Positions 18,650-31,431 of a stretch of 64,000 nt of DNA are shown piece after piece (position 1 is the stretch's first letter; each line of letters opens with the position of its first letter). The stretch covers positions 930,001 through 994,000 of the forward strand of contig NZ_JADNRN010000001.1 in assembly GCF_015595035.1 (NCBI RefSeq), written 5' to 3'. The notes beneath the pieces were generated by a model that was not told where the DNA came from, did no database searches, and saw only the letters and a program-made list of their open reading frames with translations. A program made the position numbers and the translations under genes. Source of the stretch: Marinibium conchae. GTDB taxonomy: Bacteria; Pseudomonadota; Gammaproteobacteria; Enterobacterales; Alteromonadaceae.

Positions 18650-19288
18650 ATGTCAGAAGCTGTAATCTTATTACATGGTCTTGCTAGAAGTGCTTCCTCC
18701 ATGGCGAAGCTTGAGGGCGCCTTATCAGACAATGGCTACGAAGTGCTTAATATCGACTACCCATCAACAAAGCATGATATTGAGGCGCTTGCCGATTTGG
18801 CGATTGCTGAGCCCGTAGCTCGCTTACAGCATAAGTCTTCTATTCATTTTGTTACCCACTCTATGGGGGGCATATTGGTTCGTCATTTTCTTCATGAAAA
18901 CACATTGCCAAACCTAGGAAAGGTGGTAATGCTAGGGCCACCTAATCACGGTAGTGAGGTGGTTGATAAACTACATAAACTGCCAGGCTTTAAAACTGTT
19001 AACGGTCCCGCTGGCCTCCAGCTAGCAACGAATGACCAAAGTGTTCCTAATCAGCTTGGTCCCGCAGACTTTGAGCTGGGTATCATTGCTGGGTCAAGAA
19101 GTATTAACCTGATACTCTCTACTCTCATCCCGCAACCTAATGATGGTAAAGTATCGGTAGAAAGCTCTAAAGTTGACGGTATGAACGATCATCTCACTTT
19201 ACCAGTAACTCACACCTTCATGATGCGAAATAAAGAGGTTATTGAGCAAGTATTGGGTTTTTTACAAAATGGCGAGTTTCAAACGTAG
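18650..19288 (+). CDS. Alpha/beta hydrolase (lipase/esterase-like)
   Basis: 212 aa, no signal peptide. The oxyanion region is LLHGLARSA near the N-terminus, the nucleophile elbow is THSMGG (Ser about 71), followed by GPPNHGSEV as in class-2 lipases and PGAP1-like enzymes. A C-terminal His in LPVTHTFMM completes a triad. The acid residue is probably in NDGKVSVES or KVDGMND. Compact, without a lid domain. It is 12 bases after the lipoyl-domain gene, so co-transcription is likely. Substrate unknown: an ester, a thioester or an amide such as lipoyl-lysine are all possible. Confidence 0.86.
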   Translation: MSEAVILLHGLARSASSMAKLEGALSDNGYEVLNIDYPSTKHDIEALADLAIAEPVARLQHKSSIHFVTHSMGGILVRHFLHENTLPNLGKVVMLGPPNHGSEVVDKLHKLPGFKTVNGPAGLQLATNDQSVPNQLGPADFELGIIAGSRSINLILSTLIPQPNDGKVSVESSKVDGMNDHLTLPVTHTFMMRNKEVIEQVLGFLQNGEFQT

Positions 19289-19755
19289 CAGCATTTCTTA
19301 TATTTTTTCTTGCTTTGGCAAGGGCAAAGCTCATTTCTTTCAGGTTTATACAATCCGCTCAACTTTCCCTCTTTTCCTGATTTGTAAAACCATTTTCCTA
19401 ATATAGTTTCGAAATAGGAATGTTCGTGCAAGTTGTAAAAGCTACCATTTGATTGGTAAGTCGCTACAAACTCCACTTCAGCAAAGTACTCTTGAGGGCT
19501 TAAGGCTTGAATTGGACTAGTATTAATAACCTTAAGACAAAGCCATTGAGTCGCTTCTGCACTTTCCTCCAGATCTTGCTTTGTTAGCGTATCAAGAGTG
19601 CTGGGGTGGTGCGTATCGATGATATAGTCGAAACTATGGCAAGCGAATGCACTGTAACGTGAGCGCATTAACTGTTCTGGTGTTTCGGCTGACTGTTGTT
19701 GGATGATAACTTTACAACAAAGCTCAAATGGCGTTTCTGTTCCGCAATAACACAT
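19279..19755 (-). CDS. ychJ: YchJ-family protein with SEC-C motifs
   Basis: 158 aa. An N-terminal cysteine motif (CYCGTETPFELCC) and a C-terminal SEC-C zinc motif (NELCPCQSKKKYKKCC) flank an NTF2-like middle domain (MRSRYSAF). This is the UPF0225/YchJ layout. No established function. Convergent with the hydrolase gene; the two 3' ends overlap by ten bases, so they may interfere with each other's transcription. Confidence 0.9.
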   Translation of the reverse strand: MCYCGTETPFELCCKVIIQQQSAETPEQLMRSRYSAFACHSFDYIIDTHHPSTLDTLTKQDLEESAEATQWLCLKVINTSPIQALSPQEYFAEVEFVATYQSNGSFYNLHEHSYFETILGKWFYKSGKEGKLSGLYKPERNELCPCQSKKKYKKCCYV

Positions 19756-22345
<2,590 letters not shown>

Positions 22346-22361
22346 TTCTGTCATCGCTCAA

Positions 22362-22398
22362 TAAAAAAAGGCTATTCCGAAAGGGATAGCCTTTTTTG
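22362..22398. terminator. Bidirectional terminator between icd and roxA
   Basis: An A-rich run, the stem AAGGCTAT/ATAGCCTT with a CCGAAAGG-type top, then TTTTTTG. The flanking A and T tracts let it work in both directions, between the convergent icd and roxA genes. Confidence 0.9.
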
Positions 22399-22411
22399 TT
22401 GCAATTGAATT

Positions 22412-23563
22412 TTAATATTTGTAGTCCCAATAACCACTTAGCAATAGCGCCTTCAAACACTCGCTGAAAGTGTCATTTTCTAAAATGTTAGCAGCGAAAT
22501 GGTTTCGCAAATGAATCTCACGGCAATCTACTACTTTTTGAATATGCTCCGACATGGCAATACTTGTTGAAAATCTCTCGCCATTAACAAAGAATTCAAA
22601 CTCTTCGCCAGATTGCTCTTGTGCGTAAATGGCTTTTATTCCTGATTGACGTAAAAGCGTTGCTCCAGAGGCAAGTGCACGGTCAACTTCTTCTATTTCT
22701 TCTTGGCTTAACTCGTAGTCGTAGTCCGGAAGGGATTGCCTGCTGAGGTATTGAACAATGGCTGATTCAGCATTTTTTGAGAAAATAAGCGAAGCAAGCT
22801 CGTCTTTTATTTTCTTCATTTCAAGCGCGGTGATTGCTCCAGGCCTAAGCTCGCCGGATCGCTGCTGCATAGTCTTATTGTCGGTATATCGGGTGTCAGC
22901 ATTTTCAAAGGCATGCTCATCTATAATACCTGTGAGTAATTCTACGTCGGTATGAGCCCTAAAACCAATGCTGTAATTCATACATGGTTCAAGCGCTACC
23001 CCATTGTGAGGGTGCTTCGGAGGAATATATACAACATCACCAGGTCTGAGCACTTCATCAATAACTGGCTCGAAGCCTTTAATCTGTTTAAGTAAGGGAT
23101 GAACGATATTTTCTTCAAAAGACGATGGTAAACCTACTTGCCAACGCCGGCTTCCTTTCCCCTGAAGTATAAATACGTCATACTCGTCGAGATGGGGGCC
23201 AACACCACCGCCTTCCACTGAATAGCTTACCATTACATCATCAAGTCGCCAGTGCGGAATAAAGCGAACCAAGTCGGTCAAATAGTCGATATTATCTATA
23301 AATTTATCAACGCCTTGAACGAGTATAGTCCACTTTCCTTTGCAAAATTTTTTAAAGTTGTTTATCGGTCCTTGCTCAACATGCCATTGACCCTTATCGA
23401 AAGACACAATTCGACTATCGATATCTAGCTCCTCAGCGAGACCAGCTAAATGTTCTTCGCTAATTGGATCTTTATAATCGGGAAGGAATGCTCTGATTAT
23501 GCAGGGTTTTTGTTGCCAATAGTTGGCGATAAATTCATCTTTGTTAAATTGTTCAATGATCAT
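22412..23563 (-). CDS. roxA: Ribosomal protein uL16 arginine 3-hydroxylase (JmjC/cupin oxygenase)
   Basis: 383 aa, close to E. coli YcfD/RoxA (373 aa). Fe(II)- and 2-oxoglutarate-dependent oxygenase that hydroxylates an Arg of ribosomal protein uL16. The HxD...H iron triad is H124 and D126 in GPHLDEYDVF and H186 in PPKHPHNG. The JmjC core is followed by a dimerisation helix and a winged-helix domain. The N-terminal WQQKPCIIR is typical. Start at ATG 23563 with AGGAGAA upstream at a slightly long spacing. Monocistronic. Confidence 0.94.
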   Translation of the reverse strand: MIIEQFNKDEFIANYWQQKPCIIRAFLPDYKDPISEEHLAGLAEELDIDSRIVSFDKGQWHVEQGPINNFKKFCKGKWTILVQGVDKFIDNIDYLTDLVRFIPHWRLDDVMVSYSVEGGGVGPHLDEYDVFILQGKGSRRWQVGLPSSFEENIVHPLLKQIKGFEPVIDEVLRPGDVVYIPPKHPHNGVALEPCMNYSIGFRAHTDVELLTGIIDEHAFENADTRYTDNKTMQQRSGELRPGAITALEMKKIKDELASLIFSKNAESAIVQYLSRQSLPDYDYELSQEEIEEVDRALASGATLLRQSGIKAIYAQEQSGEEFEFFVNGERFSTSIAMSEHIQKVVDCREIHLRNHFAANILENDTFSECLKALLLSGYWDYKY

Positions 23564-24073
23564 GAATATTTGCTTCTCCTAATAAGCAATATGTTGAAAC
23601 GCGGCTAATTCCTTTAGCACAACTTTTGTATTGTGTTGAATGAGTGCTGAATTGCTAGTGCCGCTAACTATACAACATCATGTGTGAACAAACTCGTATA
23701 TCATGCCGTTTGCGCTTGATTCTAGTCTATAAGACAGGTTATTGGGGTTCCCTCAAGGAATAAAAAAGAACAAAAATAAGCTATTTATGGCTTTTACTGC
23801 CACAGTACTCACTTTTGCCTGAGATGCTTTTTCTCAAGTGTATGTATTAACATAAAGGCTGATGTAAGGTCGTGGTAGATAGATATGAACTAATGTACTC
23901 AATCTCAGCACTGAGTTATGAATATGTAGCTTGGTGCTCGCTTATGTTTGCGAGCGAAGGCAAATGAGCTGTGTGGATTGCATAACAAGCGTGGCTATTA
24001 CAACAGGCGTAGCTATTACAACAGGCGTGGCTCACGTCCTTGTGGGGCCATCTACTTTGCTAAATACAAGGTT
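23564..24073. other. Gene-free region with an 18-bp tandem repeat
   Basis: About 510 bases between roxA and the purB stop, with no credible gene. It holds an 18-bp tandem repeat, GCGTGGCTATTACAACAG (23989-24006) and GCGTAGCTATTACAACAG (24007-24024), plus a partial third copy. A plus-strand open frame over the repeat runs into antisense purB and is not accepted as a gene. No terminator is evident for purB. Confidence 0.6.
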
Positions 24074-25462
<1,389 letters not shown>

Positions 25463-25550
25463 TTAGTAAATAGTGACATAGAGTCAAACTCGGTGTTGAT
25501 TATTAAAGTCTGTTTGGCTTTGATTATGGGCATGTTGTGTAAATGCATGA

Positions 25551-26183
25551 TCACGAAATTACACGCAGTGCTTGTTTAGCAGAGCTTAATATATGCCCTT
25601 TGTTAAATAAAATTTGGCGACGTTTTCCACCCATTTGTCGCCATAGAACAGCAGCTCGAACGCCTGCCAATAGCAAGGCTCTTACTTTATGCTGAATCAC
25701 AGGTTGCGCGAGGTATTGTTGGCTACCAGCAACTTGTATTTTAGGTGCAAGCGGGCTGATAATGTCGGTATAAATACTCGCAAGCGAAGACACTATTTGT
25801 TGGTGTTCGAAGTCGACGTGCGCTAGTTGGCGTTGAACATGAGAAATACGTTCGCCTAAGTCTTTCAGAGCTCCAGTGTTTTTGCTCAGTTTGCGCTCTA
25901 AACTCAAAATTGAGGCTACGTAGCGCGTGATTAAGACGTCTTTGTTCTTAGTTTCGCCGTCGAGTTGTTCGACAACTGTTGTGAAGCCAATACGCAAATT
26001 GGGTAAGGAGCCAAATACTTGCTGAGGATTGTCGGGTGAAACGACTAAAATACTAGAGATACTGGCCTCAAACGCAAGAGTGTCGGCTTCCCCTGTCTGA
26101 GCGATAGCTTTTACTAATGACGCTGCTTGGCAAACACCAGCGAGGGCCAGTTGATTTTCAATGTTGGGGCTTATCATTTGCAT
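25551..26183 (-). CDS. hflD: HflD homologue (high-frequency lysogenisation protein)
   Basis: 210 aa, all-helical, similar in length to E. coli HflD (213 aa), and placed between mnmA and purB as in E. coli. HflD is a peripheral inner-membrane protein that sequesters phage lambda CII; its host function is unclear. No membrane segment is visible. The start is six bases after the mnmA stop, so the two are coupled. Confidence 0.92.
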   Translation of the reverse strand: MQMISPNIENQLALAGVCQAASLVKAIAQTGEADTLAFEASISSILVVSPDNPQQVFGSLPNLRIGFTTVVEQLDGETKNKDVLITRYVASILSLERKLSKNTGALKDLGERISHVQRQLAHVDFEHQQIVSSLASIYTDIISPLAPKIQVAGSQQYLAQPVIQHKVRALLLAGVRAAVLWRQMGGKRRQILFNKGHILSSAKQALRVIS

Positions 26184-26189
26184 GCCTTC

Positions 26190-27356
26190 CTAAGAGCCGA
26201 TACTGTCAACAGCGACGGCAGGCTTGGCGATACTTTGAATTTTGTTGTCAGCAATATAACCAAAGATGATGCCGCCACCAAGACAACGATCGCCTTGATA
26301 GAAAACGGCAGACTGCCCTGGAGTGACAGCCTTTTGTGGCTCATCAAACATAACCGTTACTGAGCCATCAGAATTGGGTGTCACTTCACAGGGAATATCT
26401 TGTTGGCGATATCGTGTTTTTACCAGCATTCGAGTTTTGTCAGAAGGCCCTGTGCGATCGACCCAATGCAGTTGCATTGCAAGCAAGCCATCGGAGTATA
26501 GACGAGGGTGGTCTGCCCCTTGTCCTACGATGAGGACATTGCGCGCGACATCTTTATCAACAACGTACCATGGCGCATCACCATGATCCTTCTTGCCGCC
26601 AATGAGTAAACCTTTGCGTTGGCCAAGAGTGTGGTACATCAAACCCTCATGCTCACCAATTTCCTCTCCCTCAGCCGTTTCAATAATTCCTGGCTTGGCG
26701 GGTAAATACTGCGCTAAGAAGTCTTTGAACTTTCTTTCACCAATGAAGCATATACCGGTGCTGTCTTTTTTATTGTGAGTTACTAAACCCTGTTGCTCAG
26801 CAATTTCCCGTACCTTCGGTTTTTCAATGTTACCCACGGGGAAGAGTGTTTTGGCGATATGTTCATGACTGAGCGTGTATAAGAAATAACTTTGGTCTTT
26901 ATTGCTATCTAAACCTCTAACCATTGCCCAAGTGTCGTTTTCTAGCCGGCGCTGCACATAATGCCCAGTAGCAATGTAGTCTGCACCTAGGTCCTCTGCC
27001 GCAAACTCTAAAAAGGCCTTAAATTTGATTTCTTTATTACAGATAATGTCGGGGTTTGGTGTGCGTCCCGCTCGGTATTCTTCTAAGAAGTACTCAAAAA
27101 CGTTGTCCCAATACTCGGCGGCAAAATTGATAGTGTGTAAATGTATGCCTAATTTATCAGCAACTGCTTGTGCATCAGCCAAGTCTTGTGCTGCGGCACA
27201 ATACTCGTCATTGTCGTCCTCTTCCCAATTTTTCATGAAGAGGCCTTCTACTTGATAGCCCTCTTGCTGGAGCAAATAAGCAGAAACCGACGAATCTACT
27301 CCGCCAGACATGCCTACAATAACTTTAGTTTCTGATTTTGGTTTAGAATCCAACAC
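26190..27356 (-). CDS. mnmA: tRNA-specific 2-thiouridylase MnmA
   Basis: 388 aa. Thiolates U34 of tRNA-Lys, -Glu and -Gln. The PP-loop [12 protein letters not shown] is at 15-26, with the catalytic Cys pair C106 ([12 protein letters not shown]) and C203 ([10 protein letters not shown]). The three tRNA-Gln(UUG) genes in this window encode one of its substrates. First gene of mnmA-hflD-purB. Confidence 0.98.
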   Translation of the reverse strand: MLDSKPKSETKVIVGMSGGVDSSVSAYLLQQEGYQVEGLFMKNWEEDDNDEYCAAAQDLADAQAVADKLGIHLHTINFAAEYWDNVFEYFLEEYRAGRTPNPDIICNKEIKFKAFLEFAAEDLGADYIATGHYVQRRLENDTWAMVRGLDSNKDQSYFLYTLSHEHIAKTLFPVGNIEKPKVREIAEQQGLVTHNKKDSTGICFIGERKFKDFLAQYLPAKPGIIETAEGEEIGEHEGLMYHTLGQRKGLLIGGKKDHGDAPWYVVDKDVARNVLIVGQGADHPRLYSDGLLAMQLHWVDRTGPSDKTRMLVKTRYRQQDIPCEVTPNSDGSVTVMFDEPQKAVTPGQSAVFYQGDRCLGGGIIFGYIADNKIQSIAKPAVAVDSIGS

Positions 27357-27496
27357 TGAGCTCCTATACGGCTAAAAATCTAGCGGACATTGCAATGCGA
27401 CTAAAGAGGTAAGTTTGCTCTTTTTTAAGGGCGCAGATAATAACAATAATCAAAGATTATTTGTAGCTTTGTTGTAGTATTTAGGGTGCTAGCATA

Positions 27497-28138
27497 TTAC
27501 AGACTGCGGTACTGACCATTGCTAATATTGTCTAGTGTCCAATCGCCAATACGATACCTAATTAATCGAAGCGTCGGAAAGCCTATATGAGCAGTCATTC
27601 GACGAACTTGACGGTTTTTGCCCTCAGTAATGGTAATACTGAGCCATGTTGTTGGAATCGCTGCTCTAAATCTGACTGGCGGATTTCTTTGCCATATATC
27701 AGGTTCACTTATTATGCTGATTTGCGCTGGTTTGGTCTTGCCGTCTTTCAGCTCAACGCCCTTCCTGAGCTTATCGAGATCGCTTTCGTTCGGGCTTCCT
27801 TCAACTTGTACCCAATAGGTTTTTGCTGTTTTTTTATCGGGAGAAGCAATTTGGTGCGCAAGCTTCCCATCATTGGTAAGCAATAGCAGCCCCTCACTAT
27901 CGCGGTCAAGTCGACCCGCTGCATAAACATCTTTAACATCGATATAGTCTTTAAGAGTGCTACGGCCGTCTTGATCGGTAAATTGCGTTAGCACCATGTA
28001 AGGTTTATTAAATAATAGTATTTTGCGGTTGGCATTTGTTATTGCCGCTTTTTTTGTCGAAGGTATTTTTTTATTAGGATCGTTTTGCAAAGCTGCTTTT
28101 TTTCTATGACGATAAAATGTGGCGCGAGCGTTTTTCAC
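27497..28138 (-). CDS. rluE: 23S rRNA pseudouridine(2457) synthase RluE
   Basis: 213 aa from a GTG at 28138. RsuA/RluE-type pseudouridine synthase with the catalytic motif [13 protein letters not shown]. RluE identity is supported by [19 protein letters not shown] at the start of the domain and [20 protein letters not shown] near the end; it lacks the S4 domain found in RluB and RluF. A basic N-terminal extension of about 38 residues precedes the domain. The GTG start has no strong Shine-Dalgarno, so the N-terminus is uncertain. Confidence 0.93.
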   Translation of the reverse strand: MKNARATFYRHRKKAALQNDPNKKIPSTKKAAITNANRKILLFNKPYMVLTQFTDQDGRSTLKDYIDVKDVYAAGRLDRDSEGLLLLTNDGKLAHQIASPDKKTAKTYWVQVEGSPNESDLDKLRKGVELKDGKTKPAQISIISEPDIWQRNPPVRFRAAIPTTWLSITITEGKNRQVRRMTAHIGFPTLRLIRYRIGDWTLDNISNGQYRSL

Positions 28139-28232
28139 AATGAGCTAACTTGGCTTGGGTTACATGTTGCAATTATCGCATGCTTCTGATTATTTTGTTA
28201 AGCATTCATATTGCGAAATATATTTCAGGCAC

Positions 28233-28258
28233 AAAAAAGCAGGCGTTGCCTGCTTTTT
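28233..28258 (-). terminator. Rho-independent terminator of cspD
   Basis: A near-perfect stem AAAAAAGCAGGC/GCCTGCTTTTTT with a three-base loop, just beyond the cspD stop on the minus strand. Confidence 0.9.
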
Positions 28259-28287
28259 TATCGAGTTTGCTTATTAGAGTGTGGGAA

Positions 28288-28509
28288 TTACCTTTCCGGT
28301 TCTTCCGAACTCAAACCGATGTTCTCGGCATGCAAGCCCTTTGGACCTTGCTGAACTTCATAAGTCACTTCCTGGCCCGCTTTCAGGGAACGATAGCCGT
28401 CCATCTTGATAGTAGAATAATGTGCGAAAATATCCTCGCCACCATCTTCAGGAACGATGAAACCGAAACCTTTAGCATTGTTAAACCACTTAACTTTGCC
28501 GACTGCCAT
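28288..28509 (-). CDS. cspD: Cold-shock-domain protein CspD
   Basis: 73 aa cold shock domain with RNP1 KGFGFIVPE and RNP2 DIFAHYS. CspD rather than CspA is favoured by its place divergent from clpS-clpA (as in E. coli), by the ISSEEPER-like tail, and by the length. E. coli CspD inhibits replication in stationary phase. Monocistronic with its own terminator. Confidence 0.93.
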   Translation of the reverse strand: MAVGKVKWFNNAKGFGFIVPEDGGEDIFAHYSTIKMDGYRSLKAGQEVTYEVQQGPKGLHAENIGLSSEEPER

Positions 28510-28713
28510 ACTACTACTTCCTTTTCTTGAACCTTGAAATACCGCTAAATTACCCCCACACTAGGAGAGAGCAACAGGTGTGACTCACATCTGAAGCATC
28601 ACATACTAAAACTGTAGGTTTTTTAACCATTGTTTGTCAAGTGTAAATTACACGAAGTGACTATTTGTTTAAAAAAGTGTTCCTGTTGGGCTTTTTAACA
28701 CTATTATGTATCT

Positions 28714-29037
28714 ATGACTAAAGAAAACACCATAAACATTGACGGCGAGAAGCAAATTGACACCGTCAAAAAGAAAGTTGAGCCACCACCTATGTATAAG
28801 GTGTTGCTAAACAACGACGATTACACGCCCATGGATTTCGTTATTGAAGTTCTGGTTACCTATTTTAATATGGATACTGAGAAAGCTAATCAACTCATGC
28901 TTACGGTTCACTATGAAGGAAAAGCAGTATGTGGCATATTTACTGCAGAGATTGCAGAGACAAAAGTCATGCAGGTGAATCAGTACTCACGAAAAAATCA
29001 GCATCCATTGATGTGTACAATGGAACCTGCACATTGA
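28714..29037 (+). CDS. clpS: ATP-dependent Clp protease adaptor ClpS
   Basis: 107 aa. Delivers proteins with N-terminal Leu, Phe, Tyr or Trp to ClpAP. The N-degron pocket [11 protein letters not shown] and the [20 protein letters not shown] segment are intact; a charged flexible N-terminus of about 24 residues precedes them. Thirteen bases upstream of clpA with GGGGA between, so one operon. Confidence 0.97.
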   Translation: MTKENTINIDGEKQIDTVKKKVEPPPMYKVLLNNDDYTPMDFVIEVLVTYFNMDTEKANQLMLTVHYEGKAVCGIFTAEIAETKVMQVNQYSRKNQHPLMCTMEPAH

Positions 29038-29050
29038 GTAAGGGGAAATA

Positions 29051-31318
29051 ATGCTAAATAAAGATTTAGAACAAACGTTAAATGATGCTTTTGTGTTTGC
29101 GCGTCAAAATAGGCATGAGTTCATGACAGTCGAACATCTATTGTTGATGCTTTTAGACAATGCAGCAGCGCAAGAAGCATTGAAAGCTTGTGGGGCGAGT
29201 ATTGAAACACTTCGCGTAGAACTCACTGCTTTCGTAAACGAAACGACACCTCTTATGTCAGAGCAACAAAGCACTGAGAGAGAAACACAGCCTACTCTAG
29301 GTTTCCAGCGAGTGCTTCAGAGAGCCGTTTTTCACGTACAATCATCAGGCAAAGGTGAGGTCACGGGTGCTAATGTACTAGTGGCCATCTTCAGTGAGCA
29401 GGAATCCCAAGCCGTATACATTTTAAAGAAAGCAGATGTTACTCGTCTGGACGTTGTGAATTTCATCTCTCACGGGGTCAGCAAGGCCGAGGACGAAGGT
29501 GACTCGCCCGACGAGGTCGCGCAAGAGGGTGAAGACGGCGATGAAAACCAATCAATGCTCTCCAAGTATGCAAGCAACCTAAATGTTGCCGCAAAAGAGG
29601 GCAAGATAGACCCGCTCATTGGTCGTGACAAAGAACTAGAGCGCAGTATTCAAGTGTTGTGTCGCCGACGAAAAAATAATCCTTTGTTGGTTGGGGAAGC
29701 TGGTGTAGGTAAGACTGCTATTGCCGAAGGTCTGGCCTACAGGATCGTAAAAGATGACGTGCCTGACGTTATTGCCTCCTCGACAGTTTACTCCCTAGAT
29801 CTAGGCGGGTTGCTGGCAGGTACGAAATATCGCGGCGACTTCGAGAAACGCCTTAAAGGTATACTTAAAGAGTTAAGTAAAGACCCTGACGCAATTTTAT
29901 TTATAGACGAAATCCATACCATTATTGGTGCTGGCGCAGCGTCGGGCGGTGTAATGGATGCATCAAATTTACTCAAACCGAAATTAAGTAGCGGTGAATT
30001 ACGTTGTATTGGTTCAACAACCTATCAGGAATATCAAGGGATCTTTGAGAAAGATCGTGCTTTGGCAAGACGCTTCCAAAAGGTAGACGTAGTTGAACCA
30101 AGTGTCGCCGATACAACCAAGATATTAATGGGGTTAAAATCACGTTATGAAGAGCACCATAGTGTGAGATACACCCAAAAAGCCCTAGCTGCTGCGTCGG
30201 AATTATCAGCTAAATATATAAGTGAAAGACATTTACCCGACAAAGCTATCGACGTAATGGATGAGGCTGGAGCGAGTCAACGGCTGTTACCTGCGTCAAA
30301 ACGCAAGAAAACAATTAATGTTGCCGACATCGAACAAATAATTGCCAAAATTGCGCGTATTCCTGAGAAGTCGGTGAGTGCGTCGGATAAAGAAGTTCTT
30401 AAAAACCTTGGGCGTAACCTTAAAATGGTTGTGTTTGGCCAAGACAATGCAATTGAAACGCTTTCTGACGCCATTCAATTGTCGCGCTCTGGTTTGGGTA
30501 ACGAGGCGAAACCGATTGGTAGTTTCATGTTTGCTGGCCCCACTGGCGTAGGTAAAACCGAGGTAACTCAACAGCTTGCTAAAATTATGGGCGTTGAGCT
30601 TGTGCGTTTCGATATGTCTGAATATATGGAGCGACATGCTGTATCCCGTTTGATTGGCGCCCCACCTGGTTATGTAGGTTATGACCAAGGCGGACTGCTC
30701 ACTGACGCTGTGATTAAAAATCCTTACTGCGTTGTGCTGCTTGATGAAATGGAAAAAGCGCACTCGGATATTTACAATATTTTGCTTCAGGTAATGGATC
30801 ACGGCACGCTTACCGACAACAATGGACGTAAAGTTGATTTTCGTAACGTTGTGTTAGTGATGACGACAAATGCTGGCGTACAAGAAACAATTCGCAAGTC
30901 GATAGGCTTTAAGCAGCAAGACCATAGTCATGATGCAATGTCGGCGATTAACAAAACCTTCTCGCCCGAATTTAGAAACAGACTAGACAGTATCGTTTGG
31001 TTCAATCATCTGGATGAAGATGTTATTTTGCAAGTTGTTGATAAATTCATTATTGAACTACAAGCTCAACTTGACCAAAAAGGTGTTTCTCTTGAGGTAA
31101 CAGACAAAGCAAGAGATTGGTTAGCAAAAACGGGTTACGACAAATCAATGGGGGCTCGCCCGATGGGTAGAGTGATACAAGAACAACTTAAGAAAGAACT
31201 AGCGGCAGAGTTGTTGTTCGGCAAACTTGCCTCCGGCGGCGAAGTGAAAGTAGATCTAAATAAAGAGAAGCTAACCTTCACTTATACGTCAATAAGTAAA
31301 GAGAAGAGTGAAGCCTAG
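29051..31318 (+). CDS. clpA: ATP-dependent Clp protease ATP-binding subunit ClpA
   Basis: 755 aa, the length of E. coli ClpA (758). An N-terminal double Clp-N domain (1-145) binds ClpS. The first AAA+ has Walker A GEAGVGKT (about 216) and LFIDEIHTIIGAG. The second AAA+ has GPTGVGKT (about 497) and VVLLDEMEKAH. It lacks the long ClpB middle domain. Unfolds substrates into ClpP. Ends before a strong terminator. Confidence 0.98.
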   Translation: MLNKDLEQTLNDAFVFARQNRHEFMTVEHLLLMLLDNAAAQEALKACGASIETLRVELTAFVNETTPLMSEQQSTERETQPTLGFQRVLQRAVFHVQSSGKGEVTGANVLVAIFSEQESQAVYILKKADVTRLDVVNFISHGVSKAEDEGDSPDEVAQEGEDGDENQSMLSKYASNLNVAAKEGKIDPLIGRDKELERSIQVLCRRRKNNPLLVGEAGVGKTAIAEGLAYRIVKDDVPDVIASSTVYSLDLGGLLAGTKYRGDFEKRLKGILKELSKDPDAILFIDEIHTIIGAGAASGGVMDASNLLKPKLSSGELRCIGSTTYQEYQGIFEKDRALARRFQKVDVVEPSVADTTKILMGLKSRYEEHHSVRYTQKALAAASELSAKYISERHLPDKAIDVMDEAGASQRLLPASKRKKTINVADIEQIIAKIARIPEKSVSASDKEVLKNLGRNLKMVVFGQDNAIETLSDAIQLSRSGLGNEAKPIGSFMFAGPTGVGKTEVTQQLAKIMGVELVRFDMSEYMERHAVSRLIGAPPGYVGYDQGGLLTDAVIKNPYCVVLLDEMEKAHSDIYNILLQVMDHGTLTDNNGRKVDFRNVVLVMTTNAGVQETIRKSIGFKQQDHSHDAMSAINKTFSPEFRNRLDSIVWFNHLDEDVILQVVDKFIIELQAQLDQKGVSLEVTDKARDWLAKTGYDKSMGARPMGRVIQEQLKKELAAELLFGKLASGGEVKVDLNKEKLTFTYTSISKEKSEA

Positions 31319-31373
31319 ACCTTAGTATTAACGACTAATTATCTCTTTCAAGCAGCATGCGAGCGCGTTAAAG

Positions 31374-31412
31374 AAAAAAACCGAGAGCCTAAACAAGCAC
31401 TCGGTTTTTATT
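31374..31412. terminator. Terminator between clpA and the convergent lipoprotein gene
   Basis: AAAAACCGAG pairs with CTCGGTTTTT across a 14-base loop and is flanked by A and T runs, so it can serve both convergent genes. Confidence 0.85.
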
Positions 31413-31431
31413 TTTAGCTTTATGTTAACGA

